Source: Hypericibacter sp049323455 (GTDB taxonomy: Bacteria > Pseudomonadota > Alphaproteobacteria > Dongiales > Dongiaceae). Taken from it: a stretch of DNA of 64,000 bases. Positions 25,931-34,296 of the stretch are shown here, in pieces. Both the position numbers and the translations under genes were made by a program. The notes under the pieces are model-generated. The model was not told where the DNA came from. It saw only the letters and a program-made list of their open reading frames with translations, and searched no databases. The stretch spans positions 1 through 64,000 of the forward strand of contig JBMONF010000004.1 in the NCBI GenBank assembly GCA_049323455.1, read 5' to 3'. Position 1 is the stretch's first letter; the number at the start of each line of letters is the position of its first letter.

Positions 25931-27102
25931 TGCTTGTCTCTGCTGGCGGCGCTGTCGCCGCCGACCCAGGCCATGGCCGAGCGGACGACGCTTGGCAGGT
26001 CGCGGCGATGGCCGGTGTCGATGTCCACCACGACGCTCATGCCCGAGCGCAGCGGCGGCGAGCCGGGCGGCGGTTCGAGCGCGAGGCGGACCGGGATCCG
26101 CTGCACCACCTTGACCCAGTTGCCGCTCGAATTCTGGGGCGGCAGGACGCTGAACTCGCTCCCGGTCGCTGCACCGATGCTCTCGACCACGGCGGGCCAC
26201 TCGACCCCCGGATAGGTGTCGACCGCCACCGCGGCCTTGTCGCCCGGTCGGACATAGGTGAGGTCCGTCTCCTTCATGTTCGCCTCGACCCACACGCTGC
26301 CGGTGACGACGAGGCTGAAGGCGGGGACGCCGGCCTTGACGTAGTCGCCGGCGTGCAGGTTGTCGACCTGGCTGACGATGCCGGCGGCCGGCGCCAGGAC
26401 GGTCGCGCGCCGCAGATCGAGGGCCGCCTGATCGACTTCCGCCTGGGCCTCCAGGAACTGCGGGTGATCCTCGGGCGCGATGTCGGGGTTGCCGCCGAGC
26501 TGGGCCAGGAGGCGCTGGATGTCCTGCTCGATGCTGGCGGCCTGACTGACCGCGATCTGGTACTGGTTGCGCGACTGGTCGTAGTCGGATTGGGAGACGA
26601 CGTGGTCGGCCAACATCTTCTCGCGGCGCTTATATTCGCGTTCCGTAAAGTCGATCTGCGATTGCGCCGCCTTGAGATCGTCAAGCCGCTGGCGATAGGC
26701 GGCCTTGAGCGCCAGGATGTTGTTCCGCACGTTTTCGAGGTTGGCCTCGGCCTGCGCCAGCGCGATGCGCAAAGGCTCCTGATCGAGGCGGAAGAGCGGC
26801 TCGCCCGGCGTCACCGCCTCGTTCTCGTGCACCAGCACCGCCACCACGCGGCCGGAGATGTCAGCGCTGACCGAGACCATGTGCGCCTTCACATAGGCAT
26901 CGTCCGTGCCGACATAGCGTCCGCCCGTTGCGTAGACATAAGCGGCCACGGCCAGCACCAGGGCCGGCGCCCCGAGCAGAAGGACAGGCCGCCAGAAGCG
27001 GCGGCCGCCGAAACGGCGCTTGGGCTGGGGCGTTGCGGTCTTGGCGAGATCGTTGGGGACGGTTTCGGTGGCTGTGTCGCTGGGAGTCGTACCGTCAGGC
27101 AT
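25927..27102 (-). CDS. emrA: EmrA-type membrane fusion protein (HlyD family)
   Basis: 391 residues linking the EmrB pump to an outer-membrane channel. It has one N-terminal membrane helix (VLLLGAPALVLAVAAYVYA), a barrel-sandwich half (YVKAHMVSVSADISGRVVAV), a long coiled-coil hairpin (about 110-220), the second half (VLAPAAGIVSQVDNLHAGD) and a beta-barrel (GDKAAVAVDTYPGVEWPAVV). The start at 27102 overlaps the end of the marR gene by 8 bases, showing translational coupling marR-emrA-emrB. Confidence 0.92.
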   Translation of the reverse strand: MPDGTTPSDTATETVPNDLAKTATPQPKRRFGGRRFWRPVLLLGAPALVLAVAAYVYATGGRYVGTDDAYVKAHMVSVSADISGRVVAVLVHENEAVTPGEPLFRLDQEPLRIALAQAEANLENVRNNILALKAAYRQRLDDLKAAQSQIDFTEREYKRREKMLADHVVSQSDYDQSRNQYQIAVSQAASIEQDIQRLLAQLGGNPDIAPEDHPQFLEAQAEVDQAALDLRRATVLAPAAGIVSQVDNLHAGDYVKAGVPAFSLVVTGSVWVEANMKETDLTYVRPGDKAAVAVDTYPGVEWPAVVESIGAATGSEFSVLPPQNSSGNWVKVVQRIPVRLALEPPPGSPPLRSGMSVVVDIDTGHRRDLPSVVRSAMAWVGGDSAASRDKQ

Positions 27103-27607
27103 GGTTCGCGGGTCGGGGTTGCTCGACCGCTTTATCGTCGCTGCTTTTGGCCGCAACGCATTCGCGGGTCGAAAGGTTCGCTCTCACTTTGCTGAGACTG
27201 TCGATGATCTGATCGCGTTCGGCCTCGCTGAAACCCGCGAGGGCGGCCTCGCGGGTTTCCATCGCAAGGGCGTAGAGCTGCTCCATCACCGGATGAGCTT
27301 TCTCCGTCAGGAACAAGAGGCGCGCGCGCCGATCGGCCGGATCGGGCCGCCGCTCGACCCATCCCGCCGCCTCGAGCCGGTCGAGCAGACGGACCAGGGT
27401 GATCGGCTCGATCTCGAGGGTGTCGGCGACCGCAGCCTGGTTCGATCCCTCGTTGCGCGCGAGATGAGCGAGCACCGACCATTGCGCCCGTGTAAGGCCG
27501 AGGCTGCGAGCGCGGCGGTCGAAGTCGCGTCGCAGCAGGCGCGCCGCGTCATAGAGGAGGAAACCGAAGCTGCGCTCGGGATCGTACTTGGTTTTGAGGC
27601 CGGGCAT
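27095..27607 (-). CDS. MarR-family transcriptional regulator
   Basis: 170 residues with the winged-helix core: LGLTRAQWSVLAHLARNEGS, QAAVADTLEIEPITLVRLLD, RLEAAGWVERRPDPADRRAR. It is the first gene of the marR-emrA-emrB operon, so it is presumably a ligand-responsive repressor of the efflux pump. A perfect 7-bp inverted repeat lies 23 bases upstream of its start. Confidence 0.92.
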   Translation of the reverse strand: MPGLKTKYDPERSFGFLLYDAARLLRRDFDRRARSLGLTRAQWSVLAHLARNEGSNQAAVADTLEIEPITLVRLLDRLEAAGWVERRPDPADRRARLLFLTEKAHPVMEQLYALAMETREAALAGFSEAERDQIIDSLSKVRANLSTRECVAAKSSDDKAVEQPRPANHA

Positions 27608-27629
27608 GCATCTGACCCTTATCCAACCA

Positions 27630-27651
27630 TATTATAAGGTAGCATATAATA
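27630..27651 (-). promoter_or_regulatory. Candidate MarR operator
   Basis: TATTATA (27630-27636) and TATAATA (27645-27651) are a perfect inverted repeat with an 8-base spacer in an AT-rich patch of otherwise GC-rich DNA. This spacing is typical of MarR-family dimer sites, and it could overlap the operon promoter. Confidence 0.55.
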
Positions 27652-27846
27652 AGCTAGTTTCAAGTCCGGCGACAAAAATCTATGCCGTTGAGAAACATAG
27701 CATTTAGATATCAGGCAACCCGACGCGGTTCGCGGTGGCACCGCCACAGTTCTTGTCAGCGGCCCGCTGACAAGAAAATGCCGCCCCGTTCGCCGGGATC
27801 GTCTCGATGATCGCGGCTACGCAGGGGCCAGCGTTATTTCTAAACG

Positions 27847-27880
27847 AACATATCGCGCGGTATATTTGGACGGATATGTT
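27847..27880 (+). promoter_or_regulatory. Candidate ModE operator upstream of modA
   Basis: AACATATC (27847-27854) and GATATGTT (27873-27880) form an inverted repeat around GCGCGGTATATTTGGACG, 23 bases before the modA start. ModE sites in proteobacteria are AT-rich dyads with TATAT half-sites, and a modE-like gene closes this locus. This placement would repress the operon when molybdate is present. Confidence 0.45.
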
Positions 27881-27902
27881 GGTCCTCGGGGAGTTTCAAC
27901 CG

Positions 27903-28703
27903 ATGCCGATAATGGCATGGGCGCGCCGGCAGCGGGCGCGTATCGGCGGTGCCGTGCTCGGCGCGGCCGTGGCATCGGGCATGGCGATGGCGCCGCAGGT
28001 CGCGCTGGCGGACACGCTGGTGTTCGCGGCGGCGAGCCTCAAGACCGCGCTCGATCAGGTCGCGAGCGAGTTCGAGGCGAAGACGGGAGCGAAGGTGACC
28101 ATTTCCTATGCCGGCAGCTCGGCGTTGGCCAAGCAGATCGAGCAGGGCGCTCCGGCCGATATCTTCATCTCGGCCGATCTCGATTGGATGGACTATCTCG
28201 CGGGCAAGAAGCTGATCAGGGAAGAGACGCGTCGAGATCTGTTGGGCAATGCGCTGGTTCTGATCGCGCCCGCCGACAGCAGCCTCTCGATCCGGATCGG
28301 CCCTGGCTTCCCGCTGGCCGATGCGCTCGGGGACGGTTATCTCGCCGTAGCCGATACCGCGGCCGTTCCGGCCGGCAAATATGCCCGGGCGTCGCTGGAG
28401 AAGCTGGGTGTCTGGGACGGCGTGAAAGACAGGCTGGCCCAGGCCGAGAACGTTCGTGTCGCCTTGGCGCTGGTGGCGCGGGGCGAAGCGTCGCTGGGCA
28501 TCGTGTACCGCACGGATGCGACGGCCGAGCCCAAGGTCAGGATCGTGGACAGCTTCCCCGCCGACAGCCACCCGCCGATCGTCTATCCTGTGGCGCAGAC
28601 GGCGTCCTCGGCCAGCCCCGACGCGACGGCCTTCTTGGGGTTCCTGCGCTCCGATGAAGCGCGCAAGGCGTTCGAGGCGCAGGGCTTCGAAGTGTTGAAA
28701 TAA
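27903..28703 (+). CDS. modA: Molybdate ABC transporter substrate-binding protein
   Basis: 266 residues. A signal peptide of about 36 residues ends near VALA-DT. The mature protein begins with LVFAAASLKTALDQVASEF and contains VTISYAGSSALAKQIEQGAP and DIFISADLDWMDYLA, hallmarks of ModA, which captures molybdate or tungstate in the periplasm. The start at 27903 follows CGGGGAG. ATG codons at 27807 and 27876 are alternatives but would put extra sequence before the signal peptide. modB follows 10 bases later. Confidence 0.93.
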   Translation: MPIMAWARRQRARIGGAVLGAAVASGMAMAPQVALADTLVFAAASLKTALDQVASEFEAKTGAKVTISYAGSSALAKQIEQGAPADIFISADLDWMDYLAGKKLIREETRRDLLGNALVLIAPADSSLSIRIGPGFPLADALGDGYLAVADTAAVPAGKYARASLEKLGVWDGVKDRLAQAENVRVALALVARGEASLGIVYRTDATAEPKVRIVDSFPADSHPPIVYPVAQTASSASPDATAFLGFLRSDEARKAFEAQGFEVLK

Positions 28704-28713
28704 GCGGTTCTCG

Positions 28714-29409
28714 GTGTTGGCGTTCAGTCCCGAAGAGCTTGTTGCGGTACGCCTGAGCCTGAAGGTCGCCTTCTGGGCGATGGCTGCCAGCACGCCGGTC
28801 GGGGTGCTGGTCGCTTTTCTGTTGGCGCGTTGCGAATTCTGGGGCAAAGGGCTCGTCAATGGCCTGGTCCATTTACCGCTGATCCTGCCGCCCGTGGTAA
28901 CGGGCTATATCCTGCTGCTCCTCTTCGGCCGGCGGGGGCCGCTGGGCGAGTTCCTCGAAAGCGCGTTCGGCATCGTCTTCGCCTTTCGCTGGACGGGGGC
29001 CGCGCTCGCCGCCGCGACCATGGGCTTCCCGCTTCTGGTCCGGGCAATCAGGCTCTCGATCGAGGCTGTCGACCAGAGGCTGGAAGCGGCGGCGGCGACG
29101 CTCGGCGCACGGCCGGTCGGGGTGTTTTTCACTGTCACACTGCCGCTCTCGCTGCCGGGGATCGTTGCCGGCATGATCTTGTGTTTCGGCAAGGCGCTCG
29201 GCGAATTCGGCGCCACCATCACCTTCGTCTCCAATATCCCGGGCGAGACGCAGACCCTGCCGACCGCGATCTATACGCTCGCCCAGATTCCGGGCGGCGA
29301 TGCCGGCGCCCTGCGCCTGGTCGCGGTGTCGGTGGCGATCTCGCTGCTGGCGCTCCTGCTTTCCGAGCTGTTCGCGCGGCATGTCACGCGCCGGATCGTG
29401 GTCGCATGA
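28714..29409 (+). CDS. modB: Molybdate ABC transporter permease
   Basis: 231 residues from a GTG start. Five to six membrane helices with the permease EAA loop (EAAAATLGARPVGVFFTVTL) and FGKALGEFGATITFVSNIPG, typical of ModB. Its stop overlaps the modC start by four bases (ATGA), indicating coupled translation. Confidence 0.93.
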   Translation: MLAFSPEELVAVRLSLKVAFWAMAASTPVGVLVAFLLARCEFWGKGLVNGLVHLPLILPPVVTGYILLLLFGRRGPLGEFLESAFGIVFAFRWTGAALAAATMGFPLLVRAIRLSIEAVDQRLEAAAATLGARPVGVFFTVTLPLSLPGIVAGMILCFGKALGEFGATITFVSNIPGETQTLPTAIYTLAQIPGGDAGALRLVAVSVAISLLALLLSELFARHVTRRIVVA

Positions 29410-30530
29410 GCCTCGAGGTCGCGCTGCGGTTGCGGCTGCAATCCTTCGAGTTGGCGGCGTCCTTCAGCGCCGGCCCCGGCATCACGGCGCTGTTCGGTCG
29501 TTCCGGGGCGGGCAAGACCACGCTCGTCAACGCCATCGCGGGGCTGGTGCGTCCGGACAGCGGCCGTATCTGCGTCGATGGACGGACGTTGTTCGACGAT
29601 GCGGCGGGCATCGATGTTGCCTGTCACCGCCGGCGCGTCGGCTATGTGTTCCAGGAAGGCCGGCTCTTTCCGCATCTGACGGTCCGCCAGAATCTCCTCT
29701 ACGGATCGTGGTTTCGCGGGCGACGCTTCCGGCTCGGCTCTTTCGATCAGGTCGTCGAGCTGCTTGGCATCGCTGCGCTCCTGAACCGGCGGCCGGCCTC
29801 GCTCTCGGGGGGCGAGAAGCAGCGCGTGGCGATCGGACGCGCCATCCTGTCCGATCCGGCGATCTTGCTGATGGACGAGCCGCTGGCCTCGCTCGACGAG
29901 ACGCGCAAGGGCGAGATCCTGCCCTATCTGGAGCGCCTGCGCGACGAGCTCAAGCTGCCGATCCTCTATGTCAGCCATTCGATTCCCGAAGTCGTGCGCC
30001 TCGCTACCACCATGATCGTGTTGTCGGAGGGAAAGGTGATGGCGGCCGGGCCGGTCGCGGAAGTGATGGGGCGGCCGGATCTGTTTCCCGCGACGGGACG
30101 CTACGAGTCCGGCGCGGTGCTAGAGGCCGCCGTCGTGGCGCATGACGAGGTGTTCGGCCTGACCGAGCTCGAGACGGCCGGCGGCATTCTGCGCGTGCCG
30201 CGGCTCGACAATCCGATCGGCAGCCGGCTGCGCGTGCTGATCCGAGCGCGCGATGTGATGATCGCGACCGAGCGGCCGACGCAGATCAGCGCGCTCAATA
30301 TCCTGGCGGGGCGGATTGCGGCGCTGCAGGACGACGGCAGGCCGATCGGGGAGGCCACCATTACGGTCGGCGACGCGACCCTGCAGGCGCGTGTCACGCG
30401 CCGCTCCATGAGCCAGCTCGGCCTGGCTCCGGGCCGGGCGGTCTTCGCCGTGGTCAAGACGGTGGCGATCGATCACAAGAGCTTCGGACAATTTCCGAGC
30501 CGTCCGGGCGACCGCGCCGAAGAGGTATGA
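29406..30530 (+). CDS. modC: Molybdate ABC transporter ATP-binding protein
   Basis: 374 residues. Walker A GRSGAGKTT (31-39), signature LSGGEKQRVAIGRAI, Walker B ILLMDEPLASLD, then a C-terminal molybdate-binding TOBE/Mop domain (INILAGRIAAL-like AALQDDGRPIGEATITVG). It energises molybdate import through ModB. It converges with modE, with only 16 bases between their ends. Confidence 0.93.
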   Translation: MSLEVALRLRLQSFELAASFSAGPGITALFGRSGAGKTTLVNAIAGLVRPDSGRICVDGRTLFDDAAGIDVACHRRRVGYVFQEGRLFPHLTVRQNLLYGSWFRGRRFRLGSFDQVVELLGIAALLNRRPASLSGGEKQRVAIGRAILSDPAILLMDEPLASLDETRKGEILPYLERLRDELKLPILYVSHSIPEVVRLATTMIVLSEGKVMAAGPVAEVMGRPDLFPATGRYESGAVLEAAVVAHDEVFGLTELETAGGILRVPRLDNPIGSRLRVLIRARDVMIATERPTQISALNILAGRIAALQDDGRPIGEATITVGDATLQARVTRRSMSQLGLAPGRAVFAVVKTVAIDHKSFGQFPSRPGDRAEEV

Positions 30531-30546
30531 GCGGCCGGAACAGGCT

Positions 30547-30942
30547 CTATCGCGCCGGCTTGCGCCGCAGCGTGCGCCTAAGGGTGGCGAATTCCCGGCT
30601 GGTCGCCTGAGCGGATGCATTTTCAATCGCCCGATAGGCGCGAATCAGCTCGAGACCCAGTTCACTCACCGCCGCGCCGCCGCCTGTCTTGCCCCCCTTG
30701 CTGGTCACGACGGCGGGATTTGCGAACATGGAATTGACCTCGTCCACCAGTTCCCATGCGCGCTTGTAGCTCATGCCCATGGCCCGCGCCGCGGCCGAGA
30801 TCGATCCGTCGGCCCGGATCCGTTCGAGCAGGGCGATCTTGCCGGGGCCGATCAACGCGTGCGGGCCCAACGCGATGCGGATGCTGAGTTCATGATCCGG
30901 CGACCGGGGCTCCGGCGTCCGACGGCTCGTCTTAGCCCGCAC
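30547..30942 (-). CDS. modE: ModE-type N-terminal-domain regulator
   Basis: 131 residues from a GTG at 30942 with GGGGGAG upstream. A LysR-like winged helix specific to ModE is clear: IGPGKIALLERIRADGSISA, ARAMGMSYKRAWELVDEVN, VVTSKGGKTGGGAAVS, LIRAYRAIE. The two C-terminal molybdate-binding Mop domains of E. coli ModE are absent, as in many short ModE-like proteins, so it may sense molybdate indirectly or through another protein. It is probably the repressor of the facing modABC operon. Confidence 0.85.
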   Translation of the reverse strand: MRAKTSRRTPEPRSPDHELSIRIALGPHALIGPGKIALLERIRADGSISAAARAMGMSYKRAWELVDEVNSMFANPAVVTSKGGKTGGGAAVSELGLELIRAYRAIENASAQATSREFATLRRTLRRKPAR

Positions 30943-31195
30943 GATTCTTCTCCCCCTTCGCAAAGCCGTCCGCCGACGCTCCGCATGCGACGTCGCTGCC
31001 GCGTTCGCGGCGCCCCGTTCGATGCGCCGCTTCCGAGTGTATGGGGCCCGCGTCTTCCGGCAAAGCGCCTCGGCGGAGAAGATCTGGCTCAGGCGCGTCG
31101 GCTTCGCTGCCTTCCGTTCCAATTCGTGCTGGTTCGATGGACTGCCAGTTCACGGTTTCTCAACCATCGTCGGCGATTATCAACTGCCCTTTTCC

Positions 31196-32887
31196 GTGCC
31201 GGCCCTGGACGTGTCCGCTCAGACGATCCGCTATATGGCGTTCGCCTTCGCGGCGGCCGATCTCCTGATCGAGATCGACGCGGCAGGGCGGATCGCGTTC
31301 GCGATCGGGGCGGCCCACACCTTTTTCGACAGGGACGAAAAGGCGCTCGAAGGGCGACCGTGGCGCGAGCTGATCGCGCCGGAAGACGAGCCGCTGGTCG
31401 GCGCGCTGATCGAATCGCTCGAGATCGGCGGCCGCTACGGGCCGGTGATGATCCGCCTCATGAGCGCCGACGCGGCCGCACCGCGGCGCGTGCTCTTCAA
31501 CGCCTGTCGCCTGCCGCAGCAGCCCGACCGCATCGCCTGCGCCGTGTCGCAGTTGTCGGCCAGCGCCTTGTCGCTGTCGCGACCGCCGGCCAGCGACGGC
31601 CTGCTCGACAAGGAGGCTTTGGGCGATCGCACTGCCGATCTGGTGGCGGCGTCGAAGGCGCTCGATCTGCGTCTGGCCTTGACCTTTCTCGAACTGCCCG
31701 GGCTGACCCGGCTCAAGGGGCGGCTCGACAGCGACGCGGCGGCGGCGCTGATGCAGCGCATCACCGCCGCCCTGCGCGGCGGATCGCTCGACGGCCATAC
31801 GGCCGGTGCGCTGGGCGACGAGCGTTTCGGCTATCTGCACGAGGCCGGCCGGGAGACGAGGGCCGTCGCAACGGCCATCGAAAGATTGACCCGCGACGCC
31901 GACAGCGAGGGGCAGGGCATCAAGCCGCTCAGCCGGACGTTCGATTTCGCCGCCGGGGAATTGGGCACGGAGGGCATCATGCGTGCCGTCAAATATACGA
32001 TCGGCCGTTTGGCGGAGAGCGGCGCCGCCGGCGTGATCGATGGCGGGCTCGCTGCGGCATTCGAGGAACTGGTCAATGCCACCATCGAACGGATCGATGC
32101 CTTCGGCCGGATGGTCAGGCAGGAGGATTTCCGGCTGGTCTATCAGCCCGTCGTCTCCTTGATCGGCGGCGATCTCCATCATTTCGAGGCGCTGAGCCGC
32201 TTCGAGGATGGTGCCAGCCCTTCGGAGGCCATCCGGTTCGCCGAAGAGACCGGTTTGGTCGAAGAGTTCGATCTGGCCGTGTTGACGAGAGTGGCGGCGT
32301 TGCTCGCTGCCGGCGACACGGACCCGCGCCTCGCCGTGGCCGTGAACGTCTCGGGGCGTTCCCTGCAGAGCGACTTGTTCGCGGGCCTGCTCCAACGAGA
32401 GCTCGCACAGCACGCCGCACTGGCCGGACGGCTCGCGATCGAGATCACCGAAAGCGCGGAAGTGAAGGATCTGACGCGGCTCGATGCGATCTTGCAGCGC
32501 ATCCGCGGCCGCGGCTTCGAGGTGTGCCTCGACGATTTCGGCGCCGGCGCCGCCTCGTTCCAGTATCTGCGGGCGCTGAAGGTGGACTGGATCAAGATCG
32601 ACGGCCTCTATGTGCGACGCCTCATCAAGGGCGGACGCGAACGCGCCATGGTCGAAAGCCTGGTCGATCTCTGCCGCAAGCTCCAGGTGCGCACGGTGGC
32701 CGAGCAGATCGAGCAGGGGGAGGAAGCCGCCGTGTTACGCGACATCGGCGTCGATCTCGGGCAGGGGTGGCACTTCGGCAAGCCGATGGACCTGCCGGTC
32801 TATGCGCCATCGGCGCGGACGGTTGCCGGCGGCGCCGGATCGCGGCTGCGCGCCCGTCGCATGGGATACCGCGAAACCTGGGCATGA
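31196..32887 (+). CDS. EAL-domain cyclic-di-GMP phosphodiesterase with PAS-like N-terminus
   Basis: About 563 residues. From a GTG at 31196 there is a PAS-like segment (20-125), then a middle region resembling a degenerate GGDEF domain (about 155-225; ALGDERFGYL where GGDEF would be), then a full EAL domain (about 308-535). Catalytic residues are present: E331 in FEALSRF, N384 in NVSGRSL, E417 in EITES, D446-D447 in LDDFGAG, K467 in IKIDG and E503 in VAEQIE. It should therefore hydrolyse c-di-GMP to pGpG. The start is uncertain: the frame is open to 31022, and ATG at 31235 is another choice. It is divergent from modE. Confidence 0.82.
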   Translation: MPALDVSAQTIRYMAFAFAAADLLIEIDAAGRIAFAIGAAHTFFDRDEKALEGRPWRELIAPEDEPLVGALIESLEIGGRYGPVMIRLMSADAAAPRRVLFNACRLPQQPDRIACAVSQLSASALSLSRPPASDGLLDKEALGDRTADLVAASKALDLRLALTFLELPGLTRLKGRLDSDAAAALMQRITAALRGGSLDGHTAGALGDERFGYLHEAGRETRAVATAIERLTRDADSEGQGIKPLSRTFDFAAGELGTEGIMRAVKYTIGRLAESGAAGVIDGGLAAAFEELVNATIERIDAFGRMVRQEDFRLVYQPVVSLIGGDLHHFEALSRFEDGASPSEAIRFAEETGLVEEFDLAVLTRVAALLAAGDTDPRLAVAVNVSGRSLQSDLFAGLLQRELAQHAALAGRLAIEITESAEVKDLTRLDAILQRIRGRGFEVCLDDFGAGAASFQYLRALKVDWIKIDGLYVRRLIKGGRERAMVESLVDLCRKLQVRTVAEQIEQGEEAAVLRDIGVDLGQGWHFGKPMDLPVYAPSARTVAGGAGSRLRARRMGYRETWA

Positions 32888-33044
32888 CGTCCGTCCCGAT
32901 CGGACGGGATCGGCTTTGGCGGCAACAAGCGCCTGTTCGGCCTCCATCGACCACCCCTTCGACCGACACCGGCGACGGCTTGACCCGCCGATGAAGCGTG
33001 ACGACGATGAAAGTCGCGCCCTCGGGGGTGGCGGGCGCCGCAAG

Positions 33045-33077
33045 GCGCTTGTCAAATTGCCGCCATCCGCGGTCAAG
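33045..33077 (+). promoter_or_regulatory. Candidate AraC-type direct repeat upstream of the kinase gene
   Basis: GTCAA occurs at 33051-33055 and again at 33072-33076, 21 bases apart. The second copy reads GCGGTCAAGTCCGC, close to the CGGCTGTCAAGTCGC copy at 35248 in front of the shell-protein operon. It ends 59 bases before the kinase start. Individually weak; it gains support from the similar pair at 35226. Confidence 0.4.
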
Positions 33078-33135
33078 TCCGCTAGATGGGGGCTCCCTAA
33101 GAGTCGGCCGCTGGGACAACAGGGTGGGGGGAGGC

Positions 33136-34143
33136 ATGGCGACCACGGAGGTCCTGTCGGCCGAGGAGCTGCTGGCGCGCATCAACCGGTTGGCGCAGCG
33201 CGCCCTGCCGCTCTGGGGGCTGTCGCCCGAGGCGACCGCCACCATGATCAACCATTCGGAAAACGTCACCTACCGGGTGGACGACCCGGCCACGGGCAGC
33301 CGCTCGATCTTGCGGGTCCATCGGGTCGGCTACCACAGCAAGGCGGCGATCCGCTCCGAGCTGCAATGGATGGACGCGCTGCGCGAGGAGGCGGGCGTGG
33401 AGACGCCCAAGACCATCGCGGCCAAGGACGGCTCGGTCATCCAGACCCTGACCAGCCCCGAGCTCGAGCATCCGCGCCACGCGGTCATGTTCACTTTCCT
33501 CGACGGCAAGGAGCCGGCGGAGGACGAGCTCCTCGGCCCGTTCGAGCGGCTGGGCGAGGTCTCGGCCCGCATGCATCGCCATGCCAAGACCTGGACGCTG
33601 CCTGCCGGTTTCACCCGCCACACCTGGGATTTCGAGACCGCCTTCGGCGCCAAGCCGACCTGGGGGCGCTGGCAGGACGGCATGGGCATGGACAAGCCGG
33701 CGCTCGAGATTTTGGGCCGCATGGCCGCGGCGATCGGGCGCCGGCTCGAGCGCTATGCCAAGCCGCGCGAGCGTTTCGGCCTGTGCCATGCCGACATTCG
33801 TCTGGCCAACCTGCTGGTCGACGGCGATCGCACCAAGGTGATCGACTTCGACGACTGTGGCTTCAGCTGGTATCTCTACGATCTCGGCACGGCGCTGAGC
33901 TTTATCGAGCACCGGCCCGACGTGCCCGATCTAGTCCAGTCCTGGATCAAGGGCTACCGCAAGGTCGAGCGGCTGACGGCGGAGGAGGAGGCCGAGATTC
34001 CGACCTTCATCATGTTCCGGCGCCTGCTGCTGGTGGCCTGGATCGGCTCGCATGCCGAGACCGAGCTGGCCAAGAGCATGGGCGTGCCCTACACCGAGGG
34101 CAGCTGCCGGCTGGCGGAGCGTTACCTGAGCAAATTCGGGTAA
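33136..34143 (+). CDS. APH-fold kinase, probable 1-amino-2-propanol kinase of a microcompartment pathway
   Basis: 335 residues starting after GGGGGGAGG. It has a choline/homoserine-kinase-like fold with NHSENVTYRVDD, SILRVHRVGYHSKAAIRSEL (ATP-binding lysine region), the catalytic loop LCHADIRLANLL with H218, D220 and N225, and metal-binding VIDFDDCGFSW with D237. The same gene neighbours (SDR, PLP enzyme, aldehyde dehydrogenase, BMC shell genes) occur in the aminoacetone utilisation (AAU/RMM) microcompartment of Mycobacterium, where an APH-family kinase phosphorylates (S)-1-amino-2-propanol. The assignment rests on fold plus context; the sequence alone shows only a small-molecule kinase. Confidence 0.8.
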   Translation: MATTEVLSAEELLARINRLAQRALPLWGLSPEATATMINHSENVTYRVDDPATGSRSILRVHRVGYHSKAAIRSELQWMDALREEAGVETPKTIAAKDGSVIQTLTSPELEHPRHAVMFTFLDGKEPAEDELLGPFERLGEVSARMHRHAKTWTLPAGFTRHTWDFETAFGAKPTWGRWQDGMGMDKPALEILGRMAAAIGRRLERYAKPRERFGLCHADIRLANLLVDGDRTKVIDFDDCGFSWYLYDLGTALSFIEHRPDVPDLVQSWIKGYRKVERLTAEEEAEIPTFIMFRRLLLVAWIGSHAETELAKSMGVPYTEGSCRLAERYLSKFG

Positions 34144-34164
34144 TTCTCGCGGGGCGCCAAGACC

Positions 34165-34247
34165 GGCCCTCGTGTTGAGCTTGTCGAAACATGAGGGCCT
34201 GCACTGGCCATAACGGCCTCATCCTTCGACAGGCTCGGGATGAGGCC
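34165..34247. repeat. Two tandem palindromes between kinase and SDR genes
   Basis: 34165-34199 is a palindrome around GTGTTGAGCTTGTCGAAACA flanked by CCCT/AGGG. 34215-34247 is a second around CCTTCGACAGGCTCGGGATG. Elements of the TTCGACAGGCTC...GAGCTTGTCGAA type are widespread intergenic repeats in alphaproteobacteria. They could form hairpins stabilising or ending the kinase mRNA. Confidence 0.6.
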
Positions 34248-34296
34248 TGCGGTGCCGACCCCTGGATCGGCGCCGATGATTGGGGAGGATATCGAC

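Noticed and set aside
25931..26293. N-terminal extension of EmrB into emrA
   Set aside because: These codons are in another frame of emrA and lack EmrB similarity; the GTG overlapping the emrA stop gives the normal length.
31022..31195. N-terminal extension of the EAL protein to an ATG at 31022
   Set aside because: The extra 58 residues are rich in Arg, Phe and Ser without domain similarity and would lie in the divergent modE promoter region; a start at 31196 or 31235 is more plausible.
33136..34143. Calling the APH-fold gene a homoserine kinase because hom is in the window
   Set aside because: hom is 25 kb away, and the immediate neighbours are microcompartment genes with a known APH-family kinase step.
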